DNA from: Gymnopus androsaceus JB14 | Taxonomy: Eukaryota > Basidiomycota > Agaricomycetes > Agaricales > Omphalotaceae | Reading direction: 5' to 3' | Length of the DNA: 64,000 bases | Assembly (NCBI GenBank): GCA_009733575.1 | Contig: ML769445.1 | Location: 207,196-271,195 of the forward strand | In this document: piece after piece, positions 10,099 to 23,973 of the stretch | Numbering within the stretch: position 1 is the stretch's first letter | Layout of the letters: each line of letters begins with the position of its first letter | The notes under the pieces: model-generated | What the model was told of the DNA's origin: nothing | Database searches by the model: none | The model's input: the letters and a program-made list of their open reading frames with translations, nothing else | Program-made: the position numbers and the translations under genes

Positions 10099-12941
10099 TC
10101 AAGCATATGTCCTTCGTTTTACGCATTGTATCACGTCCTTGACGGCGCGTAGCCATCTTACTGCCATTTCAATCTCTTCTAGCACACCATTATGATGAGC
10201 ATCAATCTTTCGGAGCAATAACCGTCTTATTGCTTTCATCTCTTCGTCGTCACTGTCTGCGAGTATATCGTTGAACGAAGTCACGTTTCCAGTTGATCCT
10301 CTCGATGCAATAGTCGAGACAGAAGCTATCGAAGCTAGACTAGACTTTGCAGATAAGGAATTGCTGCGAATGAATAAATCATCCTCGACATTGTGCAGAT
10401 TTGAAATCATCGTCTTCCTTGCCTATGACAAATTATCAGGAAATTGCTCAACGAAATGTTCAAATCGCACCTTGATGCGCGCTTCAGTAAGCGGTCCACT
10501 CTTGAAATTGAACGACAAGCAGAGTCCAGGAGTTGTTTAGTCTATATTCATAGATATCAGCGAATTGTCCGAGGGGAGCAAAAATACTACTTACAGACAC
10601 GAGGCACTCTCGTAAACTGTCCATGTCTCGTCCTGCAGTTTCAAGAGGAACACTAGAGGCCTGCAAAGCGGTATTGAGGAAGAGGCGCATCGTGATTTTG
10701 GTGTCAGTCTGCTCTTCTGCATTGACAGTTTGCATCTGAACATCCTTTTTGGAAGATTCCGGGGAAGGTAGGGTTTTTGAAAGCGTATTGGCCGAGGATT
10801 TGCGTTTTATCCACGCGACGAATCTCGAAGTAGTGGAAGTGGACGACTTTTTCTCCGCATCTAGAGGAGAAAGTTTCCCATCTGAAAATTCCGAATCAAT
10901 AGTTTTCGGTATTGACAGAGTAGATTTTCTTTTCGCCCCAAAACCGGAAGTGCCATTGCTGACACAAGTGAGTTCAGAGTCCTCAGATACCCGTGTTCCT
11001 TTCCACAGCTGAAGACCAAGTTCCTGCATCTTCACGTCCACCGAATGTGTTGTAGAATCCAGTAGAATTGTACTGCTCTGGACATCGCTCTCTAGATCCT
11101 TCAATACGTCTGACACCTGTTTTGCACGAGCGGTGAAGTGATCAATAATTGATTTGTGGAGCTCATCGATCTCAATTACGAGCGATTCTAGATGTGTGAG
11201 GTGTCGTATATCAGCGTCATGGTGGATGGAAGGAGAGGAGATGCGCAAGTTGTCGATGAGGTGACTGGCTGCGCCGACGAGGTCAAAGTCAGAGACAGGG
11301 AGTGAGGAAAGATGTCGTCGTCCAAATGTATCATCTGGCTCCAAAAACGACTCTAAAGAAGACGCGACGGGACGGAGTGTGTTGGTCGAGAGGGAAGAGC
11401 CAGGTCGAGCGAGTTCTGCATCTTTTCCAAAGGCGATTCGAAATTCAGGTTTGGCAACATCCCAAGCGGTAAGACTGCAAACCAAATACATCAGAATCTA
11501 TAGGATGGCAAGCAAAGGATATACATACCCTTTAGCATTGCAAAGATCGCGGACAGAGTGTGAGAGATCACATTTAAGCAAGACCTCTAGAACCTCGATG
11601 GAATGACCATGCCGAGCAGCTATATGAATACAGGTATTGCCCTTCTTGTCTCTAGCAGACAGTGGAGCTCGCAGGTCCCGAACGAGATGGTAGATATATC
11701 GATACAATGCCTCAGATGGACATTTTGTATGATCAGATGAAGCGAAGCAATGAAGGGCCGTGTAATGTTCGAGGTCGGTGAACAACGCTACGTCGGCACC
11801 TGCACAGTAGAGAGTATCCAATGTTCGAACGGACGGTTCGGACGTGGATGCGCAATGATGTATAGGACTCCATCCCTTCGCGTCTCTGTTATTTACAAGC
11901 GGAGGAGAAACAGATAAAAGGGCAGCAAAGAGTGTAGTGCACAGAGCTTGGTCATTGGAATGAATTTGTTGAAGGATAGTGTCAGTCGCCTTGTTGAGCG
12001 AGCTGGATGTGAATGCCGACAATGGAAGAATTTCGGGAGTTTGGACGATTGGAATGGAAAAGACGTATTTTTGGAGAAGGTTCTCGGACTCCACCAACAC
12101 GCCACTTCTGTTCGTGAGCTAAATCCTGATTCAGTTTCGAAACTCCGAAGAGAACTTTTTTCCCCATACCTTCCACTCTTGCACGCGGTGTTGACGGAGC
12201 ATAGCTTCACATAGGTATAACACCTGTGGATGGGGTAGGGCGTACTGTATCGCGGTTCGATCGTTCAAAGCGCGTAAATCTGGTCTAGCACCGTGCATAA
12301 GCTGATAGAAGAGTCACATTCAGATTAAACGTGGTTGTTTCTACTACTAAGAAAGTGCTCACCAATGACTTCACGATGACAAGATGGCCATCGCGAGCTG
12401 CATCTACACACATAAGTTAGAATGAGAAAGTATCATCACGGCGAGTTTGAAACTTACACATCAATGGTGTTGAGCCATGCATATCAGTTCCATCCACAGC
12501 AACAGAGTATGAACTGCTCTGGAGAAGAACACTAACGGCTTCAGGCATATTCAACCAAGCAGCCATCCCAAGAGGTGTCGCGTCATTGAAAGCACGATTG
12601 GGCGCGTTCAAGGAGAATAGAGAGATCTCAGGTCGTCTGAGTATTATCTCAATTAGCTTCAGTCGAGAGGGCGTCATGAATGATTCGTCATGAGATACAG
12701 ATATGTCGCTCCACCTACAAGGCAATATTTCAATGAATTTGGAAAGCTGAAGAATAATAATAAACGCGTACTGCGTCCCAGATATCGCGCATAACAATGC
12801 AGATCTCCCAGACGCGTCGAGCGCGTTCACATTCGCGCCGGCGTCGATTGCGTCTTGAGCTCCTTCGTCATCTCCCGCTAAAGCGAAGTGCTGCAATCCA
12901 GAATTTTCCAAAGAGAGAGTCGCCGAATATGAAGAGGCCAT
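10099..12941 (-). CDS. Ankyrin-repeat protein with coiled C-terminal half
   Basis: The model starts at MASSYSATLSLENSGLQHFA (ATG 12941; an in-frame ATG at 12989 adds 16 residues). Exons include 12941-12772, 12714-12458, 12403-12363 and one from 12301. Ankyrin units are clear: GANVNALDASGRSALLCAI, NDATPLGMAAWLNMPEAVSV, GSTPLMYAARDGHLVIVKSL, KGWSPIHHCAS, and KGNTCIHIAARHGHSIEVLE. After these comes a ~330-residue region rich in Ser/Lys/Glu with heptad-like stretches (SLVIEIDELHKSIIDHFTA) and low-complexity linkers. It ends at KRRTYA, stop 10099-10101. No catalytic domain is visible. Ankyrin arrays bind partner proteins, so it is probably a scaffold or adaptor. I could not assign it to a named family. 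Confidence 0.8.
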
Positions 12942-13892
12942 AAGTAGAGACAGTCGTTTTCTGGACTCGGAAACGATAGAACAGCACAAGAAAGGATTGT
13001 GGGATAGAGAGGAAAGAAAATAGAAGAAGAAGGATTGTGAACGAGGTGGAAACTGGACGGAAAACCAGCTAAAAGTTAGCGAGGGAAAGAGACAGTGAGT
13101 TCGGCCATATATAACGGGAAATGTGGCATTACGGGAGACACATAAATGACCTGCAACGAGGCGTTTTCATCAGAAGTGTCCAGAACCCACAGTAAGTTTT
13201 GTATGTCGAGCGTTGGGCAGATGTTGACTATGTAGCAAGTAGCCGCCCACATTCTGATGAGATTCAAGTAAGCTTAAATAGGCTGTAATTGGCAAGAACT
13301 TGGCAGCCTCAATTTTCAAAGAGCGCAACTCATAAGCGGCTCGGGCCTCGAGGCGCTTTCAACATACCTGTACGCCGTCAATTAAGAGCGGGACGCTTGA
13401 GTGAAGGTCATGAGAATACTATGGATCCCCAACAAAACACGAAGTGCGTACACCACCGACTGCGAGCCTACAAACCCTCTCGAATGATAGGAGGTCTAAC
13501 TTCCATGTTGAACGTTGAATTATGACGAGTGCAGCGTCGGGCAACGAAAGAAAAAATGTCAAGATGCTTAAATAAATTGTCATCAATCTGGATCTGACAG
13601 TCAGTGGATCAGTGGAGCATAGAAGAGCACAGAGGAGGTCATCCTTAGAAATCTATCGTTCAAACGTCAAGTAGAAGAGAGAGGAGTAGAGCGGTTATGG
13701 TTATGGTAGAGTTACAGTGGTGCAAGAATAATTATACAGCGTGTTATGTTTGAACCAGAATATGGATATAGAGTATGTAATGCGACGGCGACACGTTAGA
13801 TAGAATGTGCGCTTCGAAAAGTCCATGTTAAGAAACTTTGAAAATTCTATTCCTTCATATGCCAGTTTGAGGACTGCTGATGTATGTAATGT
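12942..13892. other. Intergenic region between ankyrin gene and mex67
   Basis: About 950 bp with no supported gene. It contains the ankyrin gene's 5' leader and the mex67 3' flank. Open frames of 60-80 codons here show no domain. Confidence 0.5.
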
Positions 13893-16335
13893 TTACAGGA
13901 ATGCCTCTCTCGCCAGAGTACCCTGAATATAGGAGAAGATATCCGTCAAATGTGCACAGGATAAGATTATGAACATGACTTACCTTCACTTGTTCAAAAT
14001 TCATAAAGGCTTTCTCGACGTCCCACGCATTGTTCGTCAAACAATCAACCGCAAACTGCACGTTCAGCTTCGTGCGGGCACATATGTGCAATACCATCGA
14101 TCGCTGGGGTTCCGGCTGAGAAAGGTGACCACTTAGTACGCTGTCAATACAAGTGTGGCTAGGACTTACTATTTGATTAAGAGCTGTTTGTTGTTCCGGA
14201 GATAGTAGGGGGAGCTGTTGGTTTTGTGTTGAATCCGCTGCCGCGTTCTTCTGGCGGGAAGCGGGCTCTGGCTGCACAATCATAGGGCCAGGCTTCCAAG
14301 AGTCTGGCGAAGAGTACGCGCGTATTGTCCACTGATCGGATATTATAACAACATCCCATCCAAGGGTTTTCGCTCTACAAATACGTTACATCTTGTATCA
14401 AAGGCCAATAACAGTGAGAACATACCGTGAGCCATCTGGTGCTGGAACCAGTACGAATGTTCTGTCAAACGACCGCAGACCTTCCGCAGGCACTGGAAAC
14501 CGAACAAAAGCGGTTTAGCATATGCCGAAAGGGACATCAAGATTGCCGATACTTACGCTCTGTAAACTCTCCGTGGACCATCACCAGCAATCCCATCATC
14601 CCACCATGCGCGACAGGAAAACAATCTACACAGAACTTCTCTGGAGGACCGGATATATCGTGTTTCGTCATCGGTAAAGTTGATACATACTTGGCGATCG
14701 CCTCGCCACCGACGAAAAGCCTTTGGACTTGCTTTTCGTGTGAGTGGGCTAGACGCATGAGATTACGCGAACCAGCATCCCCCTGGGTCAGCCATGAACT
14801 CCATTCTAGCTTTCTCTGATTAGGAAGCTTGTGATGTAGAGCCAAAATTCTCGCCCTTTCTGGGATGGAAGTGTTGCATGAATATGAGAATGTAGCAGCC
14901 GGGTCATAAGCGTCTTGTAACGCTGACCGCTGAGAATCGTATGCGGAAAAGAAACTATCTTCCTTCAATACTTGCGTAACTTTTTAAAAAATGGCTACAA
15001 CTCACCGAACGAGGAAGTTGCTAAGCAAGGCTCCGTCGACACCCACTATGAGGGATCCACCCATCTCTACTGGGAACGCGGTTGAAGATGGCTTGGGCGC
15101 AGCTGCGGATGTTTTGGGCTCCTGTGAGACATCAAATGATATTTGCGCTATAGACTGGCCATCAAGCATCATAAGGGACGCAAACCGACGAAACACTTCG
15201 CTGCAGATAAAATGAACCGTTAGAAACCGTGACACTTGGCGAAATATAGAACGCACTTCTTAAATTGGTCGGCATCCTTTTTCATCATCTCCTCGCGGAG
15301 AGGGTTTCCGACAAGCAGCAGCTCCTTCAAACCAACTAACTTGTCTTTCTTTCCCGAGATAGCGTCAAGATCTCTATAGGTTTTCAAAGCGTTATCTTGC
15401 AGAGATAGATTGACGAGCCCTGGAAGATAATGGCTAAGAAGTGATAAATGTTGACCATTGAGTTGGTTCTTGGACAGATCCAGCGATTGAACCTATAACA
15501 GGGCGTCGTTAAGACAAATTAAACATTGTTTCCAAAAACAATACCTGTGGTTTGAGCTCCTTGGCAAGCTTAAACAATACAGCTGCGTCACGAGCGCTCC
15601 CGCCATGGCCGGGAGGCAGGAGGTTGAACTTCTTCACAATGTCGTCTTCAATCAGGTTCTTATGAAGAGAATTATTGACCGACTAGATTTAACAAGCAGT
15701 AATGGAAATACTCACACTGAGATCTAATAGTGCCGCCTCAGGATTCCATCGTTTCTGGACCAACTTCCGCCACGGCTCAATGCCCTTCAAGGTCGTATTT
15801 CGTGCGGGCGACCTTACAGGAATCAAAGAGGGACTGCTTGAGCCTGTTGCCCCTGATACAGCATTCCGACGAAGACGGCCAGCAGTGGTAGGGCGAGATG
15901 CACCACGAATTGATAGCGGGTCCGAAGGTCCAGCGTGATTTAAATTAACGTTCAGGCGAGAAGATAGCTGAGAGAACGAGTTGTGCGTAAGTCCTCTGTT
16001 CGCAGGAGATGGAAGGATAAAGGGAGGACCGGAAGACCAGGAATTCAGTGCGTGACGACTTGAACTCGAACCCTGGAATTCGGAAGAGAAAGTTAATGAG
16101 CAATGACAATGATATTTACCGATTTGCTAGGTCCTGAATCCTTATATGCATCGATTGGACGAGGTCGATGCAAACGTCTAGATGGTCCTTTGCGTCCTCC
16201 AGGCTTGTCAGTGGCATCCCGCATCTTTGCATCTCGATCTATAAGACCAGCATTCCGAAGTGCGTTTGAAGCTAGAGTTCGCGAGCCAGGAGCTGGACTG
16301 GGTGAGCTGCTCTGGATAGTAGTTGTTGAAAACAT
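13893..16335 (-). CDS. mex67: mRNA export factor Mex67 (NXF family)
   Basis: Main nuclear mRNA export receptor; works as a heterodimer with Mtr2 and binds FG nucleoporins. Start at ATG 16335 ([20 protein letters not shown]). A low-complexity, Arg-rich N-terminal region is followed by the leucine-rich repeats ([60 protein letters not shown]). Next is the NTF2-like domain ([31 protein letters not shown] strand), then the C-terminal UBA-like TAP-C domain ([20 protein letters not shown]). Splicing the last intron gives [14 protein letters not shown] with stop 13893-13895, the usual Mex67 end. About ten short introns. A canonical RRM is not obvious before the LRR, which is common in fungi. Confidence 0.92.
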
Positions 16336-16697
16336 GGTGGTAGCAAAACAAGAATTGAATAGGAACGCCAACCGGGCCATGCCGGACCCGACATCAGGGT
16401 GACTCATGTGACTCATGTTTCTTACCTAATTTAGTAGTCACGATCCTCCATCCTGCAAGCGCGAATCCTCATGATCACGTGAACCTTGTAGACCACAGCC
16501 TCAGCTGAACGCCAACATGACCCTCATTTATCGCAAGGTTGACTTGATCAGTTCAATGCTGTTCATTGTAATAGCAAGCTCAATATTCGTCCACATAAGT
16601 TTTTTGCTACAGCATGGCACCATCATGAATGCTGCATTCGCAAAGTTTCTGAAGGAACCTAATTACTTCTTACACAATATGCTACGAATTAGTGAAA
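16336..16697. other. Intergenic region between mex67 and vps39
   Basis: Holds the mex67 5' flank and the vps39 3' flank. An 83-codon plus-strand frame at 16517-16768 overlaps the end of vps39 and has no recognisable domain. Confidence 0.5.
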
Positions 16698-19600
16698 CTA
16701 TCGTTTTCCCTCGCTCAACTTTCGTGCAAACGCTTCCCTACACGAAAAATGAGTCACCTCTCCCCTAAAAATGCGAGTCAGTGTGGAACAGCCATCCTGA
16801 GACCGATTTACTCACCTTGGACTATGCACAGCAATGATTGTAGGCCCAATGCGCTTGTGGCATTGTGGGCATCTATGAAAAAATGTAAGCACACCGATCA
16901 ACAGCGCAACCACAAATACAGACATTCGGCTATCCGTCACTTTCACCCTCTTTGTATGTAATGTCAATAATTTCCTGGCTATTTGGTCGTTCCGCGCTTT
17001 GTTGATTTGCCATGCCACATTTGTATCAAATATTGGTATCCTTAGACCTTCGATGAGGAAAGTTCGGACATGATTGAGAGTAACTAGAGGTGGAAGAAGT
17101 TGAAGCGCTTCGGTCGTGTCGAGACGGCGACTATGTCGACTGATCAGCTCGAGCGCCGGCTGAAGCAAATCCACGTTGGTCTTGATGGTGGGTCGTAGGT
17201 AAATCCGAAGTAGGGTGAGGAAGACGTTGTCGGTTTCCGTCCCTGCTTGATGATATTGTTTGCAGTACCTGCAAGCACGGGTTAGTCTCTGTGGGCGAGC
17301 GGATGTATAGTCGTCACCCACTCTTCTGCTTTAAGATAATCCTGTAGCCGATAGACATATAGCTCAAGCGCTTGGTCATGACGACCCGATTTGCCCAGTA
17401 GGATTGCTCTTGCTTCATATAGGTCTAAAAAGACGTCAAGTCGAGACCACTCATTTGCGAAGGATCACACCTTGAGAAGACAGTATTCCATACAAATGGT
17501 CCACACGATAGTGATTGGTCGTAGTAATAAACTCGAGTAGCTTGTCATATGATTCTTTCCAAAGCTCTGCGACAGAATGTTAAACGAGGCAACTTATAGA
17601 ACCAAGGCACTCACCGTCATCCTTTCTTCTCCTAGCATCAAGCGCAATCCTAGCGTACAGCTCCGCCAATCGATCATGAAAGTCGACAGAATCCTCCTCT
17701 CTTTCCTGGATGAGATATTCCAAATACTTTGTACAGAGCAATGGACTGATTTTCTCCAAGTAATCAGCAACCTTATCCCGAGGTAGATCGACATCATCAG
17801 ACTTGAATATCTACACCAGAGCATTAACGAAGCAACCGATTATGGAGAGCGCGTACGTACTTCGAGAGCCCGTTCAGAATCCTGCTCGATTATCCATCGA
17901 GCAGACTCGAACACTTGATCCAGGTATTCCGGACCCAGTTTACGTAGATACTGAATGGAGTCGTACAGTTTCTCTTCCATGTCTTCCTCTTTCTCGCCAA
18001 GCCTGGTAGATCTATGAGCACAACAGCAATAATAGGATAAACACAACCAACGTACTGTCGCAGAAGCTCGAGTGCCTTCCCATGCATCTTCTTCTGGTGG
18101 TATAGATCCTTGAGTTCCCTAAACATCTAGAGCGACCAGTCAATCGCATTTAGCACAGAATTGACAATGGCTTACCCCGCGTGCTTTCAATACGCCCTCT
18201 ACTTCTTCAACCTCACACCAATTCGGAATCCTGAGCAGTGAGCCTGCCAGTGTAGGTCGTACAACGAGATATGACTTGAACAGTGCTGTATCCACGATCT
18301 GTGCGTACCGAAGTAGCTGCTCAGGAGTGAGCTGTGTAGGAGGTGCGTTTGGTAATGCATACAGGTCTTCGACCGATGTCGCTGAAAGTGGTGTGATTTC
18401 ATGAGCTTGATCAGCGGGTGTTATACCGACCGCAGATAACGCAGCTCCAAGTCTTACTCGTCGGTCAGGGAAGCTTCTTGCCAGACTTTCCACGGAACGG
18501 TGATAATCTACAAACGATGAGTTTGACGATCAGCTGAAATTGTGGTACGGTACTTACCACTTTCATTAGGTTTGGAAGGTTTAGATTGTGATCTCACGGA
18601 CGCTGCGTCATCCTCTTTCTGAGGAGCAACACTAACACCAACCCCAGCACCCATGAGAGCGCCTAGTCCTTTTAGGCGTCCTCGTATCATCGTCCCGGTC
18701 CCACCCGTTAACCCCAGGTTATCCAGCATCTCACTTGTAGCAGTAAACGAGCGTTCATGGCTAGCTTCCTTGGTTGTTTCGCCATCGATTTCAGAATCTT
18801 CAACAGAGCTGTGGATGGAGGGAGATCTTTGTTTGGGACCACCGTACAGTTCAATCCATTTTTCTGGAGAGATGGACAACCGACCGGATATAGACTCGGG
18901 ATAAAGCGCGACAACCTTGGCCGGATTGATGTTCAGCTCCGTGAACGTTTCAATGGCTCGATCGAACTGGCCTGCTTGGAACTCTGCGATAGCATTCAAA
19001 GCACGAATCTGTGCTCGCCGGCCATCCTGCGAGCGAATACAATTCAGACAAAGATAAATCAGAGTAGGAGAACACCTACTTTGTCAGGAAGAGACCTGGC
19101 ATCAATGGTTTCAAGCAACTTCAGGGCATCTGAATACCGGCCAGCTAAAACAAGCTCATCGAGCTGATCAGCCCAAGGTTTCATTTCAAAGTGCCATATT
19201 GAGCTCCCTTCAGCAGTAGCCGCTGTCCTGTCTGTTGGGGTCGTGACAAGAAACAAAGAGGTATTGGTTGTTGGAGAAGGTGACATTAACCGAACCGTCG
19301 CATTGACTGGCGGATTAGGATGAGAGACAGGTGCTGGAGAGGAGGATCTTGAGGATTCCTTGAAAGGATAGAGGTGCGTTTGCGTTGGGAGTAGGGATAT
19401 AGCAGAGCGGATTTGAACCACGCTCATGAGAGTAGAATTCTGTGCTGGATCTGTGTCTGTGGGATGTACAGACCCAGGAGGCAGGACAGAGAAGATGTAA
19501 GGCTTGATAAAGGCTAAAATGCAAAGTCAAATAGAGCAAAAATAATTTCAACGTGCACACGCGCCTATTTCCTCGGGAGGAGTTGGCCAAGCGATAGACT

Positions 19601-20582
19601 CTGATCTGGATGGTTTGGCATCTTTGCCAATGATTATGCCCTCATCTGAAAACATAAGAGCGCATTTTAATACATACAGAGCGTGACGCACTGTCTTTGA
19701 GGATAAGAGTTTCGTCTTCGTTCAGTCGAACAACTCCAGGTTTGGATTTAGCACCAAGACCAAGGGTCATGTATCCAGAAAGACCAGTGAAGGCACTAGA
19801 TGGACCAGAAGTAGACACTGGCATCGCGACGTCAGTGGTTGTCATTCGAGACAGTGAAAATACAGCATATTCCGTTGCAGAATATGCAAAGCATGCGAGA
19901 TCATTGTCCATAAATGATGATTATTCGAGGTGAATGTGGTAACGGAAATTCCTGAAGAAGCAATCTAGCAGCAGTTTGGAAAGCATTTGATCCAACGCAC
20001 TTTGAGTCCCTGAGCCTCTCCGTCCTTCCAAGAATATATTACAACCTTCCTACGACAGCCAACGAGTAGATATGTCGTTAATACGGGTATGGCGGTCGGT
20101 TTCGAGAATTCATCTTGTTCTTTCAACCCGGATTCTGTGCGGGAAGTGAAGGAATGAATCCCAAATGAGAATGCAGCCTTTGCAGCAGAAAGCACCGTCG
20201 GAGGCGAGAACGAAGGAAGCGGAAAGAGTGTAACAGTTGCCTCTTAGTCGAGTATTAGCTGCGACGTGAATAAGAGAAGAAATTTGCGGCTTACCTGACA
20301 GTACAACTACCGAATTTATATCTCTAATGAATCCCAGCTGCTCAATAGACCTTCTGGTCAAACTCTTCTTCACTTCAACCAAATTCAAATCGCCTTGTTC
20401 CGAGGAATCATGGCTATATACGTGGAGGTTGCCTGTAGCAGTACCGATATAGATTCTGTCGCCTGGAACTAGTTAGTGTTGCGACATTGTAAATAGGAAT
20501 CGATTTTGCCTTGAACCAGCAATGATTCAATCTTCTCCTTGAAGCCGGACAGCACAACTTTGGGATTTAGGAATGGCGCCAT
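16698..20582 (-). CDS. vps39: Vps39/Vam6, HOPS tethering-complex subunit
   Basis: HOPS subunit that binds Ypt7/Rab7 and tethers late endosomes and vacuoles; also part of vacuole-mitochondria contacts in yeast. Start at ATG 20582 (MAPFLNPKVVLSGFKEKIES), typical for the family, opening a CNH (citron homology) beta-propeller: IYIGTATGNLHVYS, LLVGCRRKVVIYSWKDGEA, DETLILKDSDEGIIIGKDAK. A long clathrin-heavy-chain-like alpha-solenoid follows (LVLAGRYSDALKLLETID, FQAGQFDRAIETFTELNI, ELKDLYHQKKMHGKALELL, DLYEARAILLGKSGRHDQAL). The C-terminus carries the half-RING CPQCHKRIG and, after a last intron near 16775-16815, GEVTHFSCREAFARKLSEGK, stop 16698-16700. At least a dozen short introns. Secure by domain order and both termini. 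Confidence 0.93.
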
Positions 20583-20821
20583 TGAGGGGCATAGCAAGAC
20601 CGTAATGGAAGCAAGAAAAGAAGGTTGTAGGAAGGCGTTGCGCCGGCTTCACCATGTGACTCAAAAATACTCGCTTTGACATGACTACCATATTCGGCGA
20701 TTCGCAAAAATTTATAACATTGCACTATCACTGTTTTACAATGAAGGGTATTATAGATGCCGGATACATGAGAATTATACAATAAGTATTCATGCGGACA
20801 ATCATAGAAAAGCAAGAGATA

Positions 20822-23800
20822 TCAAGGTGTCCAGGTCGCAGTCTATAGTGGCATGCGTCAGTGGCCATCCAGAATGCATTACAGAAGATGCTCACAAGAG
20901 GGAGGTTACGGGAGCTGCTACCAACGGAAATGGTGAAGGTTCCGTTGGGTACATACCATTGCTGGTCGACCACCGACCATACGCTAACATCCTTCCGACG
21001 AATAGGGAAGGAAGCTGTAGCGAGCGAACCAGCGCCAAGGTCTTTGACCTTGTCGAAACCACGGAGCATCCGGACAGGTTGTCCGTCTTCAGGGATCGAG
21101 ATATACTATAATAAAGCAAACAGTCGTTAGTACGATTCCAAGGATTAGCATTAACACTGACCAATTGGGCAACTTCACTTCCGGTGACGTTACCTGTGTT
21201 CGTGATGGTAGCCGATGCGGTGAAAAGGACGTCGTAGAGTGAGTTGGTGCCATCATATTCTGCAAACTTTTCAGCGGTTGTCATGAAGGAAGTGTAGTCG
21301 CTAATGGTTGTAGAGTTGATAACCAAGTCCGAGTAGTTGAAGGTGGTGTAGGAGAGACCGAATCCAAATTCTGTGTAGCATGGTTGTAGAATTGTGATGA
21401 ATTCTCGGTTCAGACATGATACGCACCGTAACGAGGAGTGATGTTCATCTTGTCGAACCAACGGTAGTCAATGAAGACACCTTCAGTAAAGTTAGCCGTC
21501 GGTGAATATACATGAGAATCAACGACGCCATTGGGAGGATAATCTTCCAAACTCTTTCCCCAAGTCCACGGTATCTTTCCAGAGGGAGAGACGTCTCCAT
21601 ATAGCACAGGAACGAGACCCGAACCTGCTTCTTGACCCGGAAGATATGCCATAACAATAGCTGTGATGTTCTCGTTGTCGACCCATTTCTCAATGTTGAC
21701 AACACCGGTGCTGTGTATTACAAGCACAACGTTTGAAGAAGAGTTAACAGCTTGAGTGATCATGAAGTCTTGGTCGTCCGTGATATTGAGGTTCAAAAGA
21801 TCGGCACCCTCGGTCGACCAGCGATCAACGAACACAAGAGTAACATCGACAGTAGGCAAAAGGTCGATGATTGATGCACTCGCGCCAGAGTTGTTGGTAT
21901 GTGTGATTATCGCACCAATCTGAGAAACCTTAGACCAGGTACTAATCACAGTATAATGTTCGTTTGCTTACCTCGGCCCCAGTCTCGATGGCACGCTGGG
22001 TGAGAGCATCAAGAGGTGTGATAAGATATGGGGCAAAACTTGATCCCGAGCCTCCTCCGATTGACAGGGTGCCATTCTGCAATTCAAGCTTGAATGGGTA
22101 TTTAAGGAGCAACACTAATGGATAGCTTACAAGGTTGTTGAGGTCACACCCCCAGGAATATTGTCCACATGAATTTATGCCAAGGACATTGGAAGATGCA
22201 TCATTACCGACTACCGCAATCCGTTGAGGGTTGTTAAGAGGGAGACCGCCAATGTTCTTTAGAAGGGTGACACTCGAGGAGCCGATCTCTTTGATGAGCT
22301 TTGCGGTTCCTGATTGACGAACATTTCGGTATCCAATGGGCAGGTCATTGAAGGTTGATAACGCATTCTAAAAGAGAAAACTTAGTCGCCATACAGGAAG
22401 AAGCCTGAATAAACTTACGAAAACTATTTCTGGAAGAGGATTGGTATCCATTCTGATAAAGCTCAGGATCGTTGATGAAGGTGGGTAAAATGTGAATGAA
22501 CACACCCAAGGTGATAATACGTAGTCAAGATACGGAGGGCCTTGTCCTGAAGCTCCTGCACTGTGATAGTTCCATTGTTGACCATCGTGACCATGTTGGA
22601 ACCCCAGAAAGTCCCGTAAAACTCTCCGAACGCGATCCCAGGCATTCCCTGACAGACAATGAGATTGGCGAAGAGCAGCAGGAATGATACGTACCAAGTC
22701 AAGACCGTTTTGTGCTGTACCAACATTGTCCTAAAGTCCAATAAATAATTGTATGTTTTTCATAAACACATTTCGCATACCCATTGAGCTCCCCAATCGC
22801 TGACAACGCCTCCCTGGAAGTTTAGCTCTGTCTTGAGTAAATAGTTGAGAGAATATGCGTTTCCGCAAGAATGAGTTTCGTTAACGCGATTGTACGAGCA
22901 CCTGTGACAACAGGAATGAGAAACACAAAAAGAATGAGAAAGGAGAAGCTACCTACATGACATAAGCGGTTCCGGCTCTGACAGCCTCTGCAAACGCCCA
23001 GAGATAGACTTCATGGGTGGTCTTGTCATCGACATTGGAGCTGATAGGCAATTGTTCGAAAGCGGGGAAAACACTGTAGCTTTCAGTCGCGTTGTAGGCG
23101 TTACGGAACGTCTCTTGCTCGTAGGCAATGAAGTGCTTTGCAACAGGAGCCACGCCGCTATCTGCCATTCCTGCAATCGCCTGGTATGATGCCTCGCCAC
23201 ATGCATACGGGTCTGCGAAAGTGCCTTCCCAAGCACGGCCCTCGAGGACATTACGACCACCCAAAGCTGAAGTAAATGATCAGACAGAAAAATTATCATG
23301 AAGTGATAAAGTACTCACGTCCACCAGTTACGGGCGCCAGCTTCAGTGAAGAGTTTCTTAGCTACGAGTGAAGAAATTGCGCAAAAGACATAATTCACCG
23401 GAATGTGGACGCCTTGATCGTGAAACTCTTGGCCTATGGCTCTGCTACGAGCATAGATAAGGTCTCTATCCCAAGTTGCAGCAGAAGTGACACCACCAGG
23501 GAACTGGCTGATTCCGTGCACGTCACGAACACCCACAGGTCCATCTTGTAGACATAGACTAGGAATGTTTAGTCGAGGAACAGAACCAGTGTTTCCAACG
23601 CAGCGACCATCTATGCCGATAGTGAGCTATGAGACGTCAGGGTTATTAGTAGATTGTCCGATACGCGTAATGTAGCAAGGCTTACATTGGCCAATTCTTC
23701 GAGCGTCATCTGGCTGACGGTTACATTCGCCTTCTGGAACGCGACAGCCCAGCCAGTCCCTCCATTAGCTTGAGCTAAGAACTATTCGTGAGCACTGAGC

Positions 23801-23973
23801 AGCGTTTTATCATCAAGAGACATACGAGAGGGCCATTTTGTTCTGTTTGCATTGTCAAGCGCGTCTCGACGATGAAAGACTTGATCAAGAGCGCGTTCGA
23901 AGGAGTAAGCAGAAACTGCTTGAGTTGACGAGACGAGCGCAGTGAGTAAAGGTCCTAACACTTGAGACTTCAT
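20822..23973 (-). CDS. Secreted beta-glucosidase, glycoside hydrolase family 3
   Basis: Hydrolyses terminal beta-D-glucosyl residues, usually the last step of cellulose breakdown. The ATG at 23973 opens a signal peptide ([20 protein letters not shown], then SA). The mature part shows GH3 landmarks: [52 protein letters not shown] (the KH motif), [20 protein letters not shown], and the nucleophile region [10 protein letters not shown] (Asp near 22790). The second domain follows ([55 protein letters not shown]), then [15 protein letters not shown] and a fibronectin-III-like tail. A last 53-nt intron (20843-20895) gives the end SSRNLPLTATWTP, stop 20822-20824, far better than reading through. Many N-x-S/T sites fit secretion. 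Confidence 0.94.

Noticed and set aside
20728..20895. Read-through C-terminus of the GH3 enzyme to 20728
   Set aside because: It would add a hydrophobic, atypical tail. Splicing the 53-nt intron 20843-20895 gives the normal GH3 end LPLTATWTP.
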